64,000 nucleotides of DNA from Albifimbria verrucaria (Eukaryota; Ascomycota; Sordariomycetes; Hypocreales; Stachybotryaceae), in the NCBI GenBank assembly GCA_020081605.1, contig JAHREC010000045.1, positions 124,001-188,000 of the forward strand, written 5' to 3'. The notes under the pieces were generated by a model. The model was not told where the DNA came from, made no database searches, and was given only the letters and a program-made list of their open reading frames with translations. Below, piece by piece: positions 47,429 to 59,414 of the stretch. Every line of letters begins with the position of its first letter. The first letter of the stretch is position 1. The translations under genes were made by a program, and so were the position numbers.

Positions 47429-50400
47429 CTAAATATGAGGTAAAAGAACATTGAGCTCCACCCGTCCTTCTGTCTCACGTCCGCGTAAGGTGTAGGCGCC
47501 CGCGCGACTCTCAGAATCCGTGCCCTGAACATTGGTGAGGTATGAGTTGAATTCGAGATGTGTGCGCGAAACCGTGTAAAAGTGCTCCACCTTCAGCCTG
47601 ACTTCAACGTTGGTATTGACGACGGAGTCATAGTCGCGGCCCTGAGCTTCAGCCTCGGCTAGCGCTAGTGCTGTTCGGCAGTTGTTGCGGATCTGACGCC
47701 CGTTCCAGCGCATGGCTTCGTTGTTAGTCCAATACGCTTGTGCGAACTGCATGATATCGTCCCAATCGATCCTCAACCTCAGAGACTTCTTCTTAAAATG
47801 ATCTTGGATTAACTGTATATTTAACTTAAAAACGTCAAGTGTCGTAACCAGGTTTAGTCGGGGTAGGGCAGGCTGATGTGGATGCGCGATGCAAAGGCTT
47901 GATCCAAGTGACCGATGCGGTTAGTTGTTAGGAATAGAAGCCCAGTGTAACTTTCTAAGACACGCAGGAATGCTTTGGAATAGGTTAACCGCACTGTCGG
48001 TGCTGACAGGGCTGAGGGTCGAGTCTAACCTGCAACCAAGCCGCTGCGAACAAAGTCATGGGTTTCTCTGGCTGATAAGAATACGTCGGATTCCTGAAGT
48101 AGAAGAACGCAGTCCCATCGTATTGCAAGGGTAAATATGGTGTTCAGGAAATTTTCGACTTCAGCCGGGCGAGTTCCTACATCACCTATAAGACCCTCCA
48201 AGTTTAGCAGCCGGGTTGGGCATTATCGATCGTGAGGTGTTGATAAATGGTATACTGACCACAGTTTATCTGCAATAGGGGCTTCCTGAACACCTGTGCT
48301 GCGCCTTCTATGATGTCGATGTTGTTTAGACATGGGATCCAATACAACATTGGCAGTTTTGAAATGGTACTGACCGACAGTTGTCGTCTTTCCCACGCCT
48401 GGGGGCCATGCAGGAGCATAATGAGACCCTTCCCTGGTTAAAGGAGTAGTGTTAGAAAGGCGAACCGAAATCAATGGGGTCATTAGGGTACTGACCCCTG
48501 CTACGGACAATATCAACCAGCCCCGCAGAATCGGGCGTTAAGCTGGCCTCCTTAGTTCGGTAGTGCTGTGCGATAAGCGAGAGTATCATTTCCCTACATC
48601 CAGATGGTAACACAAGTTGATCGAAGACTGTGGGGATGATCCATGTCCACTGTAAATGGGACTGAGGTAGTTGGGGTCTAGTTGGGCTGTATTCATGTGT
48701 CAGTCATTTTCCGTAGTTGTATTTCAGGAGGCAAGGATCACGGGGATGTAACACACCCCATTTCCGGCTTTTGAGAATGAAACCAAAGACACGGTTGCTT
48801 ATGACTACCAGCTCATCTACTGTCGCAACACTTCCCGGCGACTGCATATCGTGGAGCGTGCTTGGATGGATAACCAACGAGGGACGTTGGCTGTGGTCGT
48901 TCGGTATCAAGCTAGTGATGAAGTCCTGGTTACGCTTCGCTTCGACATCATCATCTCTGCAGATAGTCTCGTCACGGCAGCAGAGGCCTCCACATTCCCG
49001 GTCGGCGACTTTGGGTAGCTTGGACTGACCGGTGAGCGACTCGAGTGCGGGGGCCAAATATTAACCCAACCGTGGTCCTGATTGAAGGCCATGTCAAAGT
49101 CGACAATGACATGGCTATCGACGTTGTCGCGTGGTTCAATGGTCGGGCCGGCATAGTACATGTGCCTGATGCTGAGGGTTTCGAAGAACATGCGACCACG
49201 TGCGATGAGTGCTTCACGGTCGATGCGCGGAGCGTACTGCACCGGGTATACTACGAGCGATGTAATGGCGCGTGTTCCATCGAAGTGCCGGATTTTGAAG
49301 AGCTGGCTCACAGGTCCGATTTGCTTGCCGTCAAAGTCGATGTGAACGCAGTGCAGCATAACGGATGTTTCATCATCATCAGTCTCGGTCTTGTTCCATA
49401 GCTTTTGCCATGGCGGAACCACCCAGTGGCCGGGACTGCTGAGACCGACCACGCGGCGTACCTGCCGGCAGTCGTGACTGATAACTTCGTCCCCTGGCTT
49501 GAATAGGTACCAAATGTCGGCAAAGGCCACCGCCTGCCCCGCCCCAGCTGTGAGTGTGCACTTTTAGCCGCGCTTCCGCATTCATGAACTCGATCAAGCA
49601 TCGTAGCTGTTCGTACGCAATGGGAGACTCTATCAGCCATTCCTCCCCGTCGCTGGCGTCACCCGCTTTCGTCGTTGGACCAGCTTCAGTTTGTCTGGTG
49701 ACGGCACTCTCGGTGGTAGGACTGCTGCTACCGAATCTGGCTCCAAGCTGGTCAAACCTTCGCTGAATTTCTCCCTTATAATAGACTAGAAACTTGAAGG
49801 GTCGGATCATGACGACGGGGCCCCATTTGGTGATAGATTCTCGCCGCTTATGTCTTCGAGGATTTTGATGATATGCTGGGAGTTGATGCGAATCCGTTCT
49901 GGCACCAACGACTGGTTAGGAAATGCTGCTGCCATTGGCGTTACATCTTGGCCAGAGCTACGTTTCGGCTTCATGGGCTGGACGTCGTATCCGGACAATG
50001 TCCAATCCGGCTCGTCCTCGAGCACGTCGATGGCGAAAGACTCACCCCCAGACTTATCCCGCAGCGATTTGAAGATCGACCACTTCACATAGTTCAGTCC
50101 GGGTTGGGCTACCGTGAGCTGTGTCCCGCTGTGCAGCTCCGACTCGGCGTTGGCGAGAAGTGAGACGGCTTGAGCAAGCTCAGGAGGTGAAAAAGCCTGT
50201 GCAGCATCAGCCAGACCCTCGTCATCACCAGCAAGGCTTGCGTCTGGCCGGAGTTTTCTTATTTCGTTTCTGAGAGCCAGGCGTTCCTGCTCCCAGGCGA
50301 GCTCCTTCTCCAGCAGGGTATCACGTTCTCGGCGCAGCGAGCGGATGCTCCGGATCATCTCCTTCTCGCACTGGAGCGTCTCGAGTTGGCGCACTAACGC

Positions 50401-50595
50401 GCGCTCCATTTGAAGTTGCCGTTTGCTGAGCTCTGAATAGTCGTCATCGCCGTAGTCATTGCCATTGTCGTCGTCACCGCCGCCTGACTTAGGCGAGTCA
50501 TCACCATGGTGCTGGTAATGGTGGAGTTTGAGCCCTTGGTCATCCGATGACTGCCCGAGATCGAGCTTTTCCGCTCCGCCAGTGGTGGATAGCAT
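47429..50595 (-). CDS. Fungal AAA ATPase with N-terminal DUF7025-type region
   Basis: Starts at ATG 50593-50595 and ends at 47429. The N-terminus is Asp/Gly-rich, then a coiled coil (Arg/Glu/Leu, about residues 50-115). The middle carries Phe-Ala-Asp-Ile-Trp-Tyr-Leu-Phe-Lys-Pro-Gly-Asp and Val-Ile-Val-Asp-Phe-Asp-Met-Ala-Phe, the DUF7025 pattern, and Cys-Cys-Arg-Asp. The Walker A region begins Leu-Leu-His-Gly-Pro near 48400. Walker B near 48095 reads Val-Leu-Leu-Leu-Gln-Glu-Ser-Asp-Val-Phe. Sensor 1 is Leu-Thr-Thr-Asn-Arg, and an Ala-Ser-Arg-Ile-His arginine-finger segment follows. At least seven runs are one base short: 49817-49820, 49537-49540, 49542-49545, 49049-49053, 48654-48656, 48411-48415 and 47860-47863. 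The family is large in fungi and of unknown role. Confidence 0.85.
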
Positions 50596-51081
50596 CTCAA
50601 TCTGCTTTACAGTCGTTGTGCATTGGTGCTCTTCTTGCTTCCCTATGAATCATCGCCCTTTCATCTTGTTGTCGTCAATGGGTGCTTGCGGAAAATGAAC
50701 ACAGCGAGGAGGCTAGCTGGCGGCGCTGCTTGCAGGTTCGGGCATGCATACATGAGTAGGCAGCTCTCTCCGCTTATCGGCAGTTGGAAATCGTGCGGCG
50801 ACTGGCGGATTGACCACAGTGAGGGCAATACGATCCGGGTGATATGCAAGGCCGACACGTAACATTGGTTGATGGGGACACGTCGACGGCGTGGGACGGG
50901 TCACGTTGCGTCCGTATTGGCTGCCTTTTCGATAGCAAGGGACGTCTGAAATGGGTGCCTAAGGTTGCGCAGATCTTTGCTTTCTCCAAGACGTTATTTG
51001 CTACCGCAGCGCAGTCATTGAATTTGAAAGAAGAACAGGAAGGCAATCGTGGGAATTTCTGCTAGGCCGCCTTGTGCCGAT
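50596..51081. promoter_or_regulatory. Shared promoter region of the AAA ATPase / TM-ankyrin pair
   Basis: A 486 bp spacer between two divergent starts. Short frames on both strands look like shadows. No specific operator was identified; a shared control region is inferred from the geometry only. Confidence 0.45.
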
Positions 51082-54000
51082 ATGTTGACCGTCACGCCTC
51101 TCGGCTTACTTCTAGGGGCCTCGTTCGCTACGTGCGTCGCCGCTGATGCCGGAGACGATTTCTCCAACAACTTGATCTCGGACCTAGCCCCGTACGTGCT
51201 GTGAAACCTGCTGTATGCGTTCCACCTTGTTAAGTATCGAGCTGATTCTAGGTTGCTGGCGCTGTTTGGAGAGAGAGTGACGACGCAGTTCATGAGCCAG
51301 TCAGTCGGGTGGGCCGATAACATCATCTTGGCAGTGGCCCCTGGGGATCCTGACCGCGATTGTCAGTGCAATCAGAGTGGGCGGTCCGTCATGGCTCAAA
51401 GACCATTATCGGACGGGCAAGGGAAAACCGCGCTGTGGCCGAGTCCGAGTTGATGTCCTCCACCTCGCACGAGGTGTGCGAACTCTGGAACGGTCAGCAG
51501 GTGGTGAGAGTGATGGGGGCAGGGCCTATACGAGAATTCATCGTTCTGACGTGCGAGGAAAGTACCGCCCAGGAAGTCCAGCGGGAAGTGGCAGCAATAG
51601 CTGGACCTGGCACACCCAGCCATGCCGGTGCCAAACACGGCCAGAGCCAAGAGAATGATGGGATGCGGCCCGGTCCAGAGGTGGCAATCTGGGAATTGAG
51701 AGATGCCATGGGTGTATACTTGACAAGATTTGGTGAGACTTGATGAATGAATGCCGCTCTAGCGAAAGCTTACCCTCCGTTGTTGCCAGAGCCATCTTTT
51801 TGGGAGTGCTTGTTCGGCAGCCGCCGACCAAAGGGCGGATCTCTTTCGAAGACTGCCGCCAGCAGGGAAGGGGAACGTGCCACCAGACAACAGCTTGCCG
51901 ACAGCAGTCACGATTCCCGTTCCGAGCGATCCGCGGAGAAGCAGCAAAGTTCGCAGCCCCAAGACCCGGAAAAGGCACTACCTGTGCTTAACGAACAAGC
52001 GGCCCCTGCGCAGCCGGGGACAGCAGAAGGTCATCCTAGCCCTCGGAAACGCCTAGTTGCTGTCATCCGCAATACAGGCGTCTCGACGCCGAATCTAACA
52101 CTTAATATCCATAGCCAAGCCAGCAGGAGGGAGCTTTACGCAGTTGCCTTGGTTGGCATCACCCTCCAGCTCGGCGTCCTGGTTTACTTCGGGATCGCGG
52201 CTCAATTTCCCGCGGTGAAGTACACATTGCTCAAGGACGACCATGTTGTGGCTCGCTACGCCCTCCCTTGCGCCGTGGTTGGCACAGTGTTCCTGGTCGC
52301 CAGTATGCTTATCTGCGCCCATGTCGTCGAAGCTAGCACGTCGCAAATGAGGTACCGGCCAGTGGAGGGCGTGGAGGCTCGAGTTGTCTGGCTGCAGAGA
52401 GCCGAAACCGTCAACGACCAGGCTTTCGACTCTTTTGCCATCTTCCCCGCCCACGCGCAAGCCGTCATTACGACATCTCGGCGAGCCTCGAGGCGGAGGC
52501 TGGCGGTCTCATGGTGGCCAAAGCAGAACGACGCCGGGGCGACGGTCATTGAGGTTGAAAACGTCGTCGCTGTTGTCGGGGCCCTAGTAGGCATCTGCGG
52601 CTTCATCGTGCAGTTCGTCGGTTTGCGCAGCATGCACTGGTCCGCTTCAGCCGCCCAACTTGGTGCGACCATCATCATGACCGTTCTCAGGGCTTCCGTT
52701 CGCCGAAACCTCTCCAAGAACCCGCAGTCCCGACCCCTTCTCCCAGGCCATGAGATGGACTGGCTGGCCATGGCGCTCGGTGGCCCCGAGTCTGTCGTCG
52801 ACTCCTGGCTGAGTAAGAGCGGGAGACACTGGGACTGGAGAGTGGTCGCCGTCGAGGACCCAAGTAGGTGCGAGAAGTTGAGGCCACAATCGGGTATCGC
52901 CAGCAGGGAGATCTGCGAATCCATGTCTCAAAGGGCGGCGCTCACAAGGCGAGACCTTGGAGCCCTGGCTGACTGGTACGGGCCCGCATCCCCGACGCCA
53001 TCGCTCTGGCTCGCGCCATCGAGGCGACGCTGAATGCTTTTGATGACCTGATTACCCGGGACGTAAAGGAGCTCATCTGGTCTCTTCCGGCCTTGAAGCC
53101 TTCCGATACATCCCGGCATCGGATGGTAGGGCACGCATTTGGGTGGACGGATTCCGACTCCCCAAAGGAGGGTCGCATTCGACTAACCAAAATCACTCTT
53201 CCCGATCAGGACTCTGCAGTCGATGGAACTCCCATAAACACCATCCTAGCAACCGAATCGTACGGCCCCTGACGACGCTCTTCGTCCACCACATGTTTAC
53301 CACCTTCATGTGGGCCATAGCCAAAACCATAGAAAAGCCAATCGCTGACACCGCGGACATTCGAATCACTGAAGTCGACGAAGCAAACGGAGATTCCAGG
53401 CGGCGGTCATTCGCGCTACACACGAGCCGCCTTTCTAAACTGGCTCAGGATATCCAGAGCACCGGACTCGGAAGGCTAGAAGAAGTTTATCTGTGCATTC
53501 TCCCACCACTCAGCATCGAGAATAAGCTTCCACCGACCTGCAAGCACACGAAAGATGTGAATGGGCGGACACCACTCCACCTGGTAGCTGTGGCAGGGAG
53601 TGAAGCCGATGTCAGGAGGGTTATCGAGCTTGGTGCCGACAAAGACGCAAGAGATGACAAAAACCAGACACCACTTCACGTGGCTATTGCGAAAGGAAAC
53701 TTGGCTGTTGCCAGGGCTGTCATTGACCTCGGTGCCAATATCGAAGCAAGGACGTTGGACGGGTGGACGCCCCTTGCAGCGGCGGCTCGATACGGGCACG
53801 CCGAGATCGTTATGGCGCTTGCTCAGCGTGGCGCCGATAAAGAGGCGAGGACCTCCGATGGGTGGACACCGCTTGCCATTGCCGCTCGATACGGGCATGC
53901 GGTAGCTGCTGAAACAATTATCAGACTAGGGGCTAACAAAGAGGCCGAGACTTCGGATGGGTGGACCCCGTTGGTACTGGCTGCTCGCTACGGGAATACA

Positions 54001-54596
54001 AGAGTCGTAGAAACACTAATCAAGCTTGGCATCTGTGCAGACGCAACGACTAGCCGGGGATGGCTCCCACTCTTCCAAGCTGCTTCGGAGGGGAAGAGGG
54101 CACAACGCGGATGCTGATTAAGCATGGTGCGAATACGGAGGTGAAGAATCTTGCCGGCCGGACACCGCTTCACGGAGCGGCCTCGAAAGGGGCAACCGCT
54201 GTTGTCGAGGCACTTGTTGAGCTAAAGGCGGACAAGGAGGCGAGGGACAACTTCAACGGAACTCCTCTTCATTGGGCCGCTGCCGGTGGTCATGCAGAGA
54301 CTGTGCGGACGCTTGTGAGGCTCGGCGCTGATAAGAACTCGAGGGTAAGTGGCGGTTGGATATCGCATTACGAAGCGATAGTGGCCGGCGACCAAAATAT
54401 GAAGTCCATCGCTGGTGAAGAGGAGGGAAGTGGAGGGCAGACGCCGATGCATCTGGCAGCTATGAATGGGCACACGGCCGTCATCGAAGCTCTCATTGAG
54501 CTTGGAGCGGACACGAATGCAAAAGACCGCCGTGGATGGACGCCGCGAGACTGGGCCGAGAGGGGTCATGCGGCGGTTGCGGACCAGTTGAGTTGA
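51082..54596 (+). CDS. Multi-pass membrane protein with C-terminal ankyrin repeats
   Basis: Starts at ATG 51082 with a signal-like hydrophobic stretch ending Val-Ala-Ala-Asp-Ala. An intron at 51193-51252 (GTACGT...CTAG) is followed by a Gly-Trp-Ala-Asp-Asn-Ile-Ile-Leu-Ala-Val-Ala segment. A family-typical Ser-Thr-Ser-His-Glu-Val-Cys-Glu-Leu-Trp-Asn-Gly block comes next. The middle (52080-52740) has four or more membrane helices. From about 53557 come about ten ankyrin repeats of 33 residues, such as Asp-Gly-Trp-Thr-Pro-Leu-Ala...Ala-Arg-Tyr-Gly-His. Runs one base short: 51338-51341, 52990-52993, 53266-53269 and 54090-54093; near 51398-51400 one base is extra instead. I recall this architecture from Sordariomycetes; its function is unknown. 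It is divergent from the AAA ATPase. Confidence 0.85.
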
Positions 54597-55959
54597 GCTG
54601 AGTCGCGACGCCGATGACGCCAAGATTTTCAAACAGATCAGCTATGCTGACATTCTTACGTGACAGAAAGGTTCAACGAAATGATGGAAGGCTAGATGCC
54701 ATGAGCAAAGAAGTCTACTCGAAAATGTTGGCTTTCAATGAATTTATTTTCAAGGTAAGGAGAAGCTCATTAAGTACCCATTGACGATATTCAGACCAAA
54801 GCTTTGACTTAAAGAAATGAAGATTTATTAAAATGGTTCCTAGGTAGAGGTAAATCCATGTAAGTGCAGCCACTCGTTTCCGTACTCAGCGAGGGTTGCA
54901 CGCAGATACAATTGGACTCTGTTTTAAGACCCTTGCTTTGTATATGACGATCGGGGATATTCTATACTATATACCAAGTATAGGGTGGGTAAGATCAGGG
55001 TTATCATCCTTGAATAAATAACAACGCTCACTTTTAACTTAACATAATATATATTTATTATTACTTAGATAAGGTAGTTATAAGAAGATTAATTAAATAT
55101 AGCTTAAGAACTTTATATTATTAATAGCTAATAGTCTTCTATTTAATAACCGGGAGACGGCTCTGAATATATTAATATTTTTATATATTTAAATTATATA
55201 AAAGCTAGGAGTCTTAAATATTATTATCCTCTAGTGCTCATTTATATAATATTCTTAAATATTCTTCTCTTTTATTGATATTTGTTCTTAGTTATTTATA
55301 GTATTCTATTATATTTTTTAAATTAATTTATTTTTAATCTAATAAACCTCTATATATAAATATAAATAATATAAACTATTATATTACTTATAGTATAAAA
55401 GTAGATTTAATATATACTAATATCTATTAGTATTATAACTTTTAAATAATTTATTTTAATATATTCTGAATATTTTATTAATATAAAATTTAATAATTAT
55501 ATATAGAAATTTATTTACTTAAAAATAAATTAAATACTAAATAAACAATATATAGATATCTTTAATATAGTTTATCTTAGTTATTTAAACGATGTGTGTA
55601 TTTTTTGCGCCGGTTTAATATATGTCTCTTATATACTATTAATTCATCATTCAGGCACTTGAGTTAAAGATGGAGATATAACTCACTCTTTACTAGCAAT
55701 ACCCTCGAAACTGTAACTGCTGCTGCCGGCATGCCTAACAACCTCTAATATAAAGTTCAAACGGATTAAGTCAGCCATAATAAACTTACAATAATAAGCA
55801 TTAGTAGGTCAATCGCAATATTTAGATTTCCACAACCCGAACTCAACTACTGGAGATACTAACGGGACACTCGGAAGCACTGACGTCACCTTTACCACTC
55901 TTAATCACTCGCATCATGCTAGCATTCGCCTCCCTCATATCTCTTTCATACACGAAAAA
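54597..55959. other. Intergenic, mostly AT-rich island
   Basis: From about 55010 to 55600 the sequence is very AT-rich, with repeated TTATATA and TTAATA words, like the island at 46690-47215. A 79-codon - frame at 56082-55843 overlaps the amidohydrolase start and is a shadow. No gene is seen. Confidence 0.6.
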
Positions 55960-57255
55960 ATGAACACTCAGTTGACAAACCAAGAGCCGTCGAGCGAGCG
56001 GGATTCCGGCTTCAAAGATCTCATTGACCAGTTCCGGCCGGAGCTCGGACCGTACGAGGATCTCTACAAGCGCATTCACCAAGATCCAGAATTCTCCTCC
56101 AAGAAAACACCACGGCTGAGGTTGCCGCCGCGCATCTCGAGGACTGCGGATTCACCGTTCGTAGAGGAGTAGGAGGACATGGTGTTGTTGGCTTCCTTGA
56201 TAATGGGCAAGGCAAGACGGTGCTACTCCGGTCCGAGTTGGACGCTTTGCCCGTGCTAGAGCAAACGAAGCTCCCTTATGCAAGCACCAAGCGCATGATG
56301 GACACGGATGGCAAGGAGAAGCCCGTTATGCACGCCTGCGGTCATGATATGCACCTCGTGTCCCTTTTAGGGGCCGCGCATCTGCTCCAAGCGTCGAGGG
56401 ACAGATGGAGCGGTCGCCTACTGATAATCCTACAACCAAACGAAGAACGAGGCGGTGGGGCACGTGCCATGGTCGAGGATGGTTTATATGGCCCTGATGG
56501 CGTTCCTCGTCCTGACATCGTCCTTGGCCAGCATATACTTAAACACAAGGCGGGGTGCTCAAAGTCGGGCCCGGCTCTGTTCTAGCGGGCAAAAGGTCAT
56601 TTCAAGTCAGTGTCGAAGGCCGAGGCGGGCATGCAAGCGATCCCCAAGACTGCATTGACCCGGTCGTAACGGCCTGCCACATCATCATCAGGCTCCAGTC
56701 TATTGTCAGCCGCGAGATAGATCCCAGTGAAACCATCGTCATCACCTGTGGGACAATTCAGGCTGGAGACTCACCCAACATCATCCCGGACAAGGCAATC
56801 CTGACGGTAGATATCCGGGCATTATCTCCAGATGTTTTAGATGCCGCGGCGCAGTCTGTCAAAAGAATTATCAAGGCGGAGTGCGTGGCATCAGGTACTG
56901 AGAAGGAGCCCGAAATCCAAGAAATCGAAAACGTACCACCCCTCATAAATAGCTCTGAGGCAGCCAGGGTTCTTGAAAGATGGTTCAAGGCCACTTTCGG
57001 TGACACCATGGTGCAACCTCAGAAGCCCAACATGGCAAGCGACGACTTCTCCATCCTTGCGCCAGAAGGGTTCCCTACGTATATTGGACTCTCGGCAGCA
57101 CAGACCCGGAGCTCTGGGTCCGCTATGATAAGGAAAACCGGCTGCATGAACTGCCTGGGAACCATTCCCCGTTCTTTTGTCCAGCTATCCAACCCACTCT
57201 CAAAGCAGCGGTCGACGCGCTATCCGTTGCCACCCTGGTATTTTTTAGGCTATAA
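55960..57255 (+). CDS. M20-family amidohydrolase (IAA-amino acid / aminoacylase-like)
   Basis: Zinc peptidase-fold hydrolase of amide bonds. It starts at ATG 55960 and ends at TAA 57253-57255, about 430 residues. Metal and catalytic residues seen in order are: Arg-Ser-Glu-Leu-Asp-Ala-Leu-Pro (metal Asp), His-Ala-Cys-Gly-His-Asp-Met-His (metal His), Gln-Pro-Asn-Glu-Glu (the catalytic/metal Glu pair), Gly-Gln-His and Gly-Gly-His-Ala-Ser. The dimerisation domain is intact around 56600-56900. Near the end comes Leu-Pro-Gly-Asn-His-Ser. Three breaks are each one base short: near 56101-56102, the G-run 56553-56556, and near 57092. Likely cytosolic. The family cleaves N-acyl amino acids or conjugates, but the substrate is not readable from the sequence. 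Confidence 0.88.
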
Positions 57256-57301
57256 TAGCAACAGGTTTACTAGTAGGTATAGTAAAGAGCTGGGCATGTC
57301 A

Positions 57302-57420
57302 AGGGTCTCTTTTAAGCAAACATACGCACATCATACCAGGTATAAAGGGTCTCTTCTAGGCAAACATGCGCACATCATACCAATTAAGACAGGTCTCATT
57401 TAGTTAACCATGCGCACGAT
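57302..57420 (+). repeat. Short tandem repeat, three units
   Basis: A 37-bp unit built on GGTCTCTTYTARGCAAACAT and CGCACATCATACCA occurs at 57302-57338 and again at 57346-57382, 44 bp later. A third, more diverged partial copy is at 57391-57420. It lies just 3' of the amidohydrolase. Function unknown. Confidence 0.75.
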
Positions 57421-58163
57421 TGGTCAGTTCCGATGACAGATAAAATAATCATAGAAATATCACGCGCAGGACAAGTTCGTTGATTAGATTACTCACCGAG
57501 AAACCCTCATCCTGCGCGCCTAAAGCCAGTTAATAGGCTATTTCTTCATCACTCCTACCGGGTCAACAGCCAGGACAAGGAAGATAATCACTGCTTCGAG
57601 ATATCCGACTCCTCAAACCGCCAATTATCTCAACACAAATCCATCTATCGTGCTCAGCTCCGAGATACGTTTGGTGTTGAGCTCTCTAAAGCGTTTTTCC
57701 CGGCTGGAGGTATTTAGATTCGCTCTTGATGCCTGGCGATCACTTGATAAATAGCCAGGTATACCATATAGCCTCTATTTTAGCTTTAATCAGAACCACA
57801 GTCATAAGGATATCGAGCCTTGGCGGGTTCTTCTGAATAGAAGCCTCCTAGCAATGAGCGAGAGCGCTGAAGCTTTCTAAAGGTTTGAAGGGCGTTTTCT
57901 GCTGCCAGTGTCAGGCTGGCGCTACTCGACCCTGGAAACAGAGCAGTGGCAGTCACTTCTTGGCGAACTAAAAACACTGGTTCTTGAGCTCGCTTCCTGC
58001 AAAGACAGCGATGAGGGACACTCAACGGTTGCATAGCGCATCGATTCGAATTAGGGTGTGATCTGCCCGCTCTACGGTAAACCGACTTCCCCACCTCATC
58101 CTCTTGCTCGTCTTGCCTCATTCATATTCCCATTATAATCATCACCGCTCAGCCTTCTCAACA
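57421..58163. other. Intergenic between amidohydrolase and DUF7730 gene
   Basis: A - frame at 58121-57786 has no recognisable domain. A + stretch near 57545-57740 has some coding-like character but several stops. Not called. Confidence 0.35.
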
Positions 58164-59414
58164 ATGACTGTAGACGCCAGCGACTTGTCCGGTCGTCAAA
58201 CCCGTCAGCGCATATTGCGCTGGGTTAACCACGCCCTGCCCAGACGTTACAACTTTGGCAACCCTCACCACCAGAACCGCTGCCGTCTCCGCGTCCGCGC
58301 CCTATCACGTCTTCAGGCTCCATGCCATGTCACCAACAGGAACAAAGCACTTTCTTTTCGCGTCTGCCGCTCGAGATACGCCGTGCAATTCTTCTGTACG
58401 CGTTTGGCAATTCTACCATGCACCTGGACCTGACCTTCGACCACCCGATGCCCAAGCGCACCTCAACCAACCTTGGCGGATTCATCAACCACTGTGGATT
58501 CACCGGCAAGCGAGACTTCTCGAGACCGAAGCAGTGGACGTGGCGCAGTTGCGTATGTCATCGAAATCCCCGTGGCCCTTGCCTCCGCACACATGGTGGC
58601 GCCATCAAGAAGTGTACAGACCAGACATTGACAGATGCATGCTCGGTGAGGCCTACGCCTGTCGCAGGGGACTCCAGTCAGGGAGGGTTCTTTCGATGTC
58701 ATGTCGGTGCCATGGGCTGGCTTCTTTCGTGTCGGGCAGCGTAAGTCAGTGACTAAGACGAGGCTTCTGTGCCTAACATTCTACAGGTATAGTGAAGCCA
58801 TTGACCTTCTCTACAAGACCAATCAGTATCATCTCTCCGGTGAACTGCTCTTAGCACGGCTGCCTGATTACATCCTACCGAAGAGATTAGCCCAAATGTC
58901 CTCATTCGAGGTGGTCCTGACTTTGCCCGTGTCTACGGATGCTGGAACTTCCCGTCTATCTTGCGCGACCTATGCCTCACTCTTAACCATGCTCAGCCGT
59001 TGCACTGGCCTCAAAAGGCTCCACTTATGTCTACTCTATTCACCACCACTAAGTTATCGCGAGGGCTTGGATCTATCACCGGTGCTCGACGCTATGGACG
59101 CGTTTGTGCGCGCAACTGAGCCAGAGTCCATCGTCCTGCAAACAGCCGTGGACGCTCTAGAAGGGCTTGAGATTCAGGATGGTGACATCGATAAGGAGAA
59201 CACAGAGGCCTGGCAGGGTCAGTACGCGTATCAGATGTGGCGATGCCTCGACGGTGACACGACGCAGGCCAAAATCAACCAGAGGATGTGTCTATACCCA
59301 CACGTGCTAACGCCACTAAGAGATCCGGCTTCGCCTGAGCTCGGACGAAGCCGCGGCTACTGGATTATGGGAATCGAAAGACTGCCCATTATCATGTGCA
59401 ATATGCCTCTTTGA
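58164..59414 (+). CDS. DUF7730 domain protein
   Basis: Starts at ATG 58164. The core begins at Phe-Phe-Ser-Arg-Leu-Pro-Leu-Glu-Ile-Arg-Arg near 58350, an F-box-like opening typical of this large fungal family. Trp-Thr-Trp-Arg-Ser-Cys-Val-Cys-His-Arg follows, then His-Val-Gly-Ala-Met-Gly-Trp-Leu-Leu-Ser-Cys-Arg. An intron with GTAAGT near 58741 and CTACAG near 58785 leads into Ser-Glu-Ala-Ile-Asp-Leu-Leu-Tyr. The gene ends at 59414. A break near 58275 (AA, one short) separates the first 40 codons from the core. Function unknown; family members are often lineage-specific and amplified. Confidence 0.8.
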
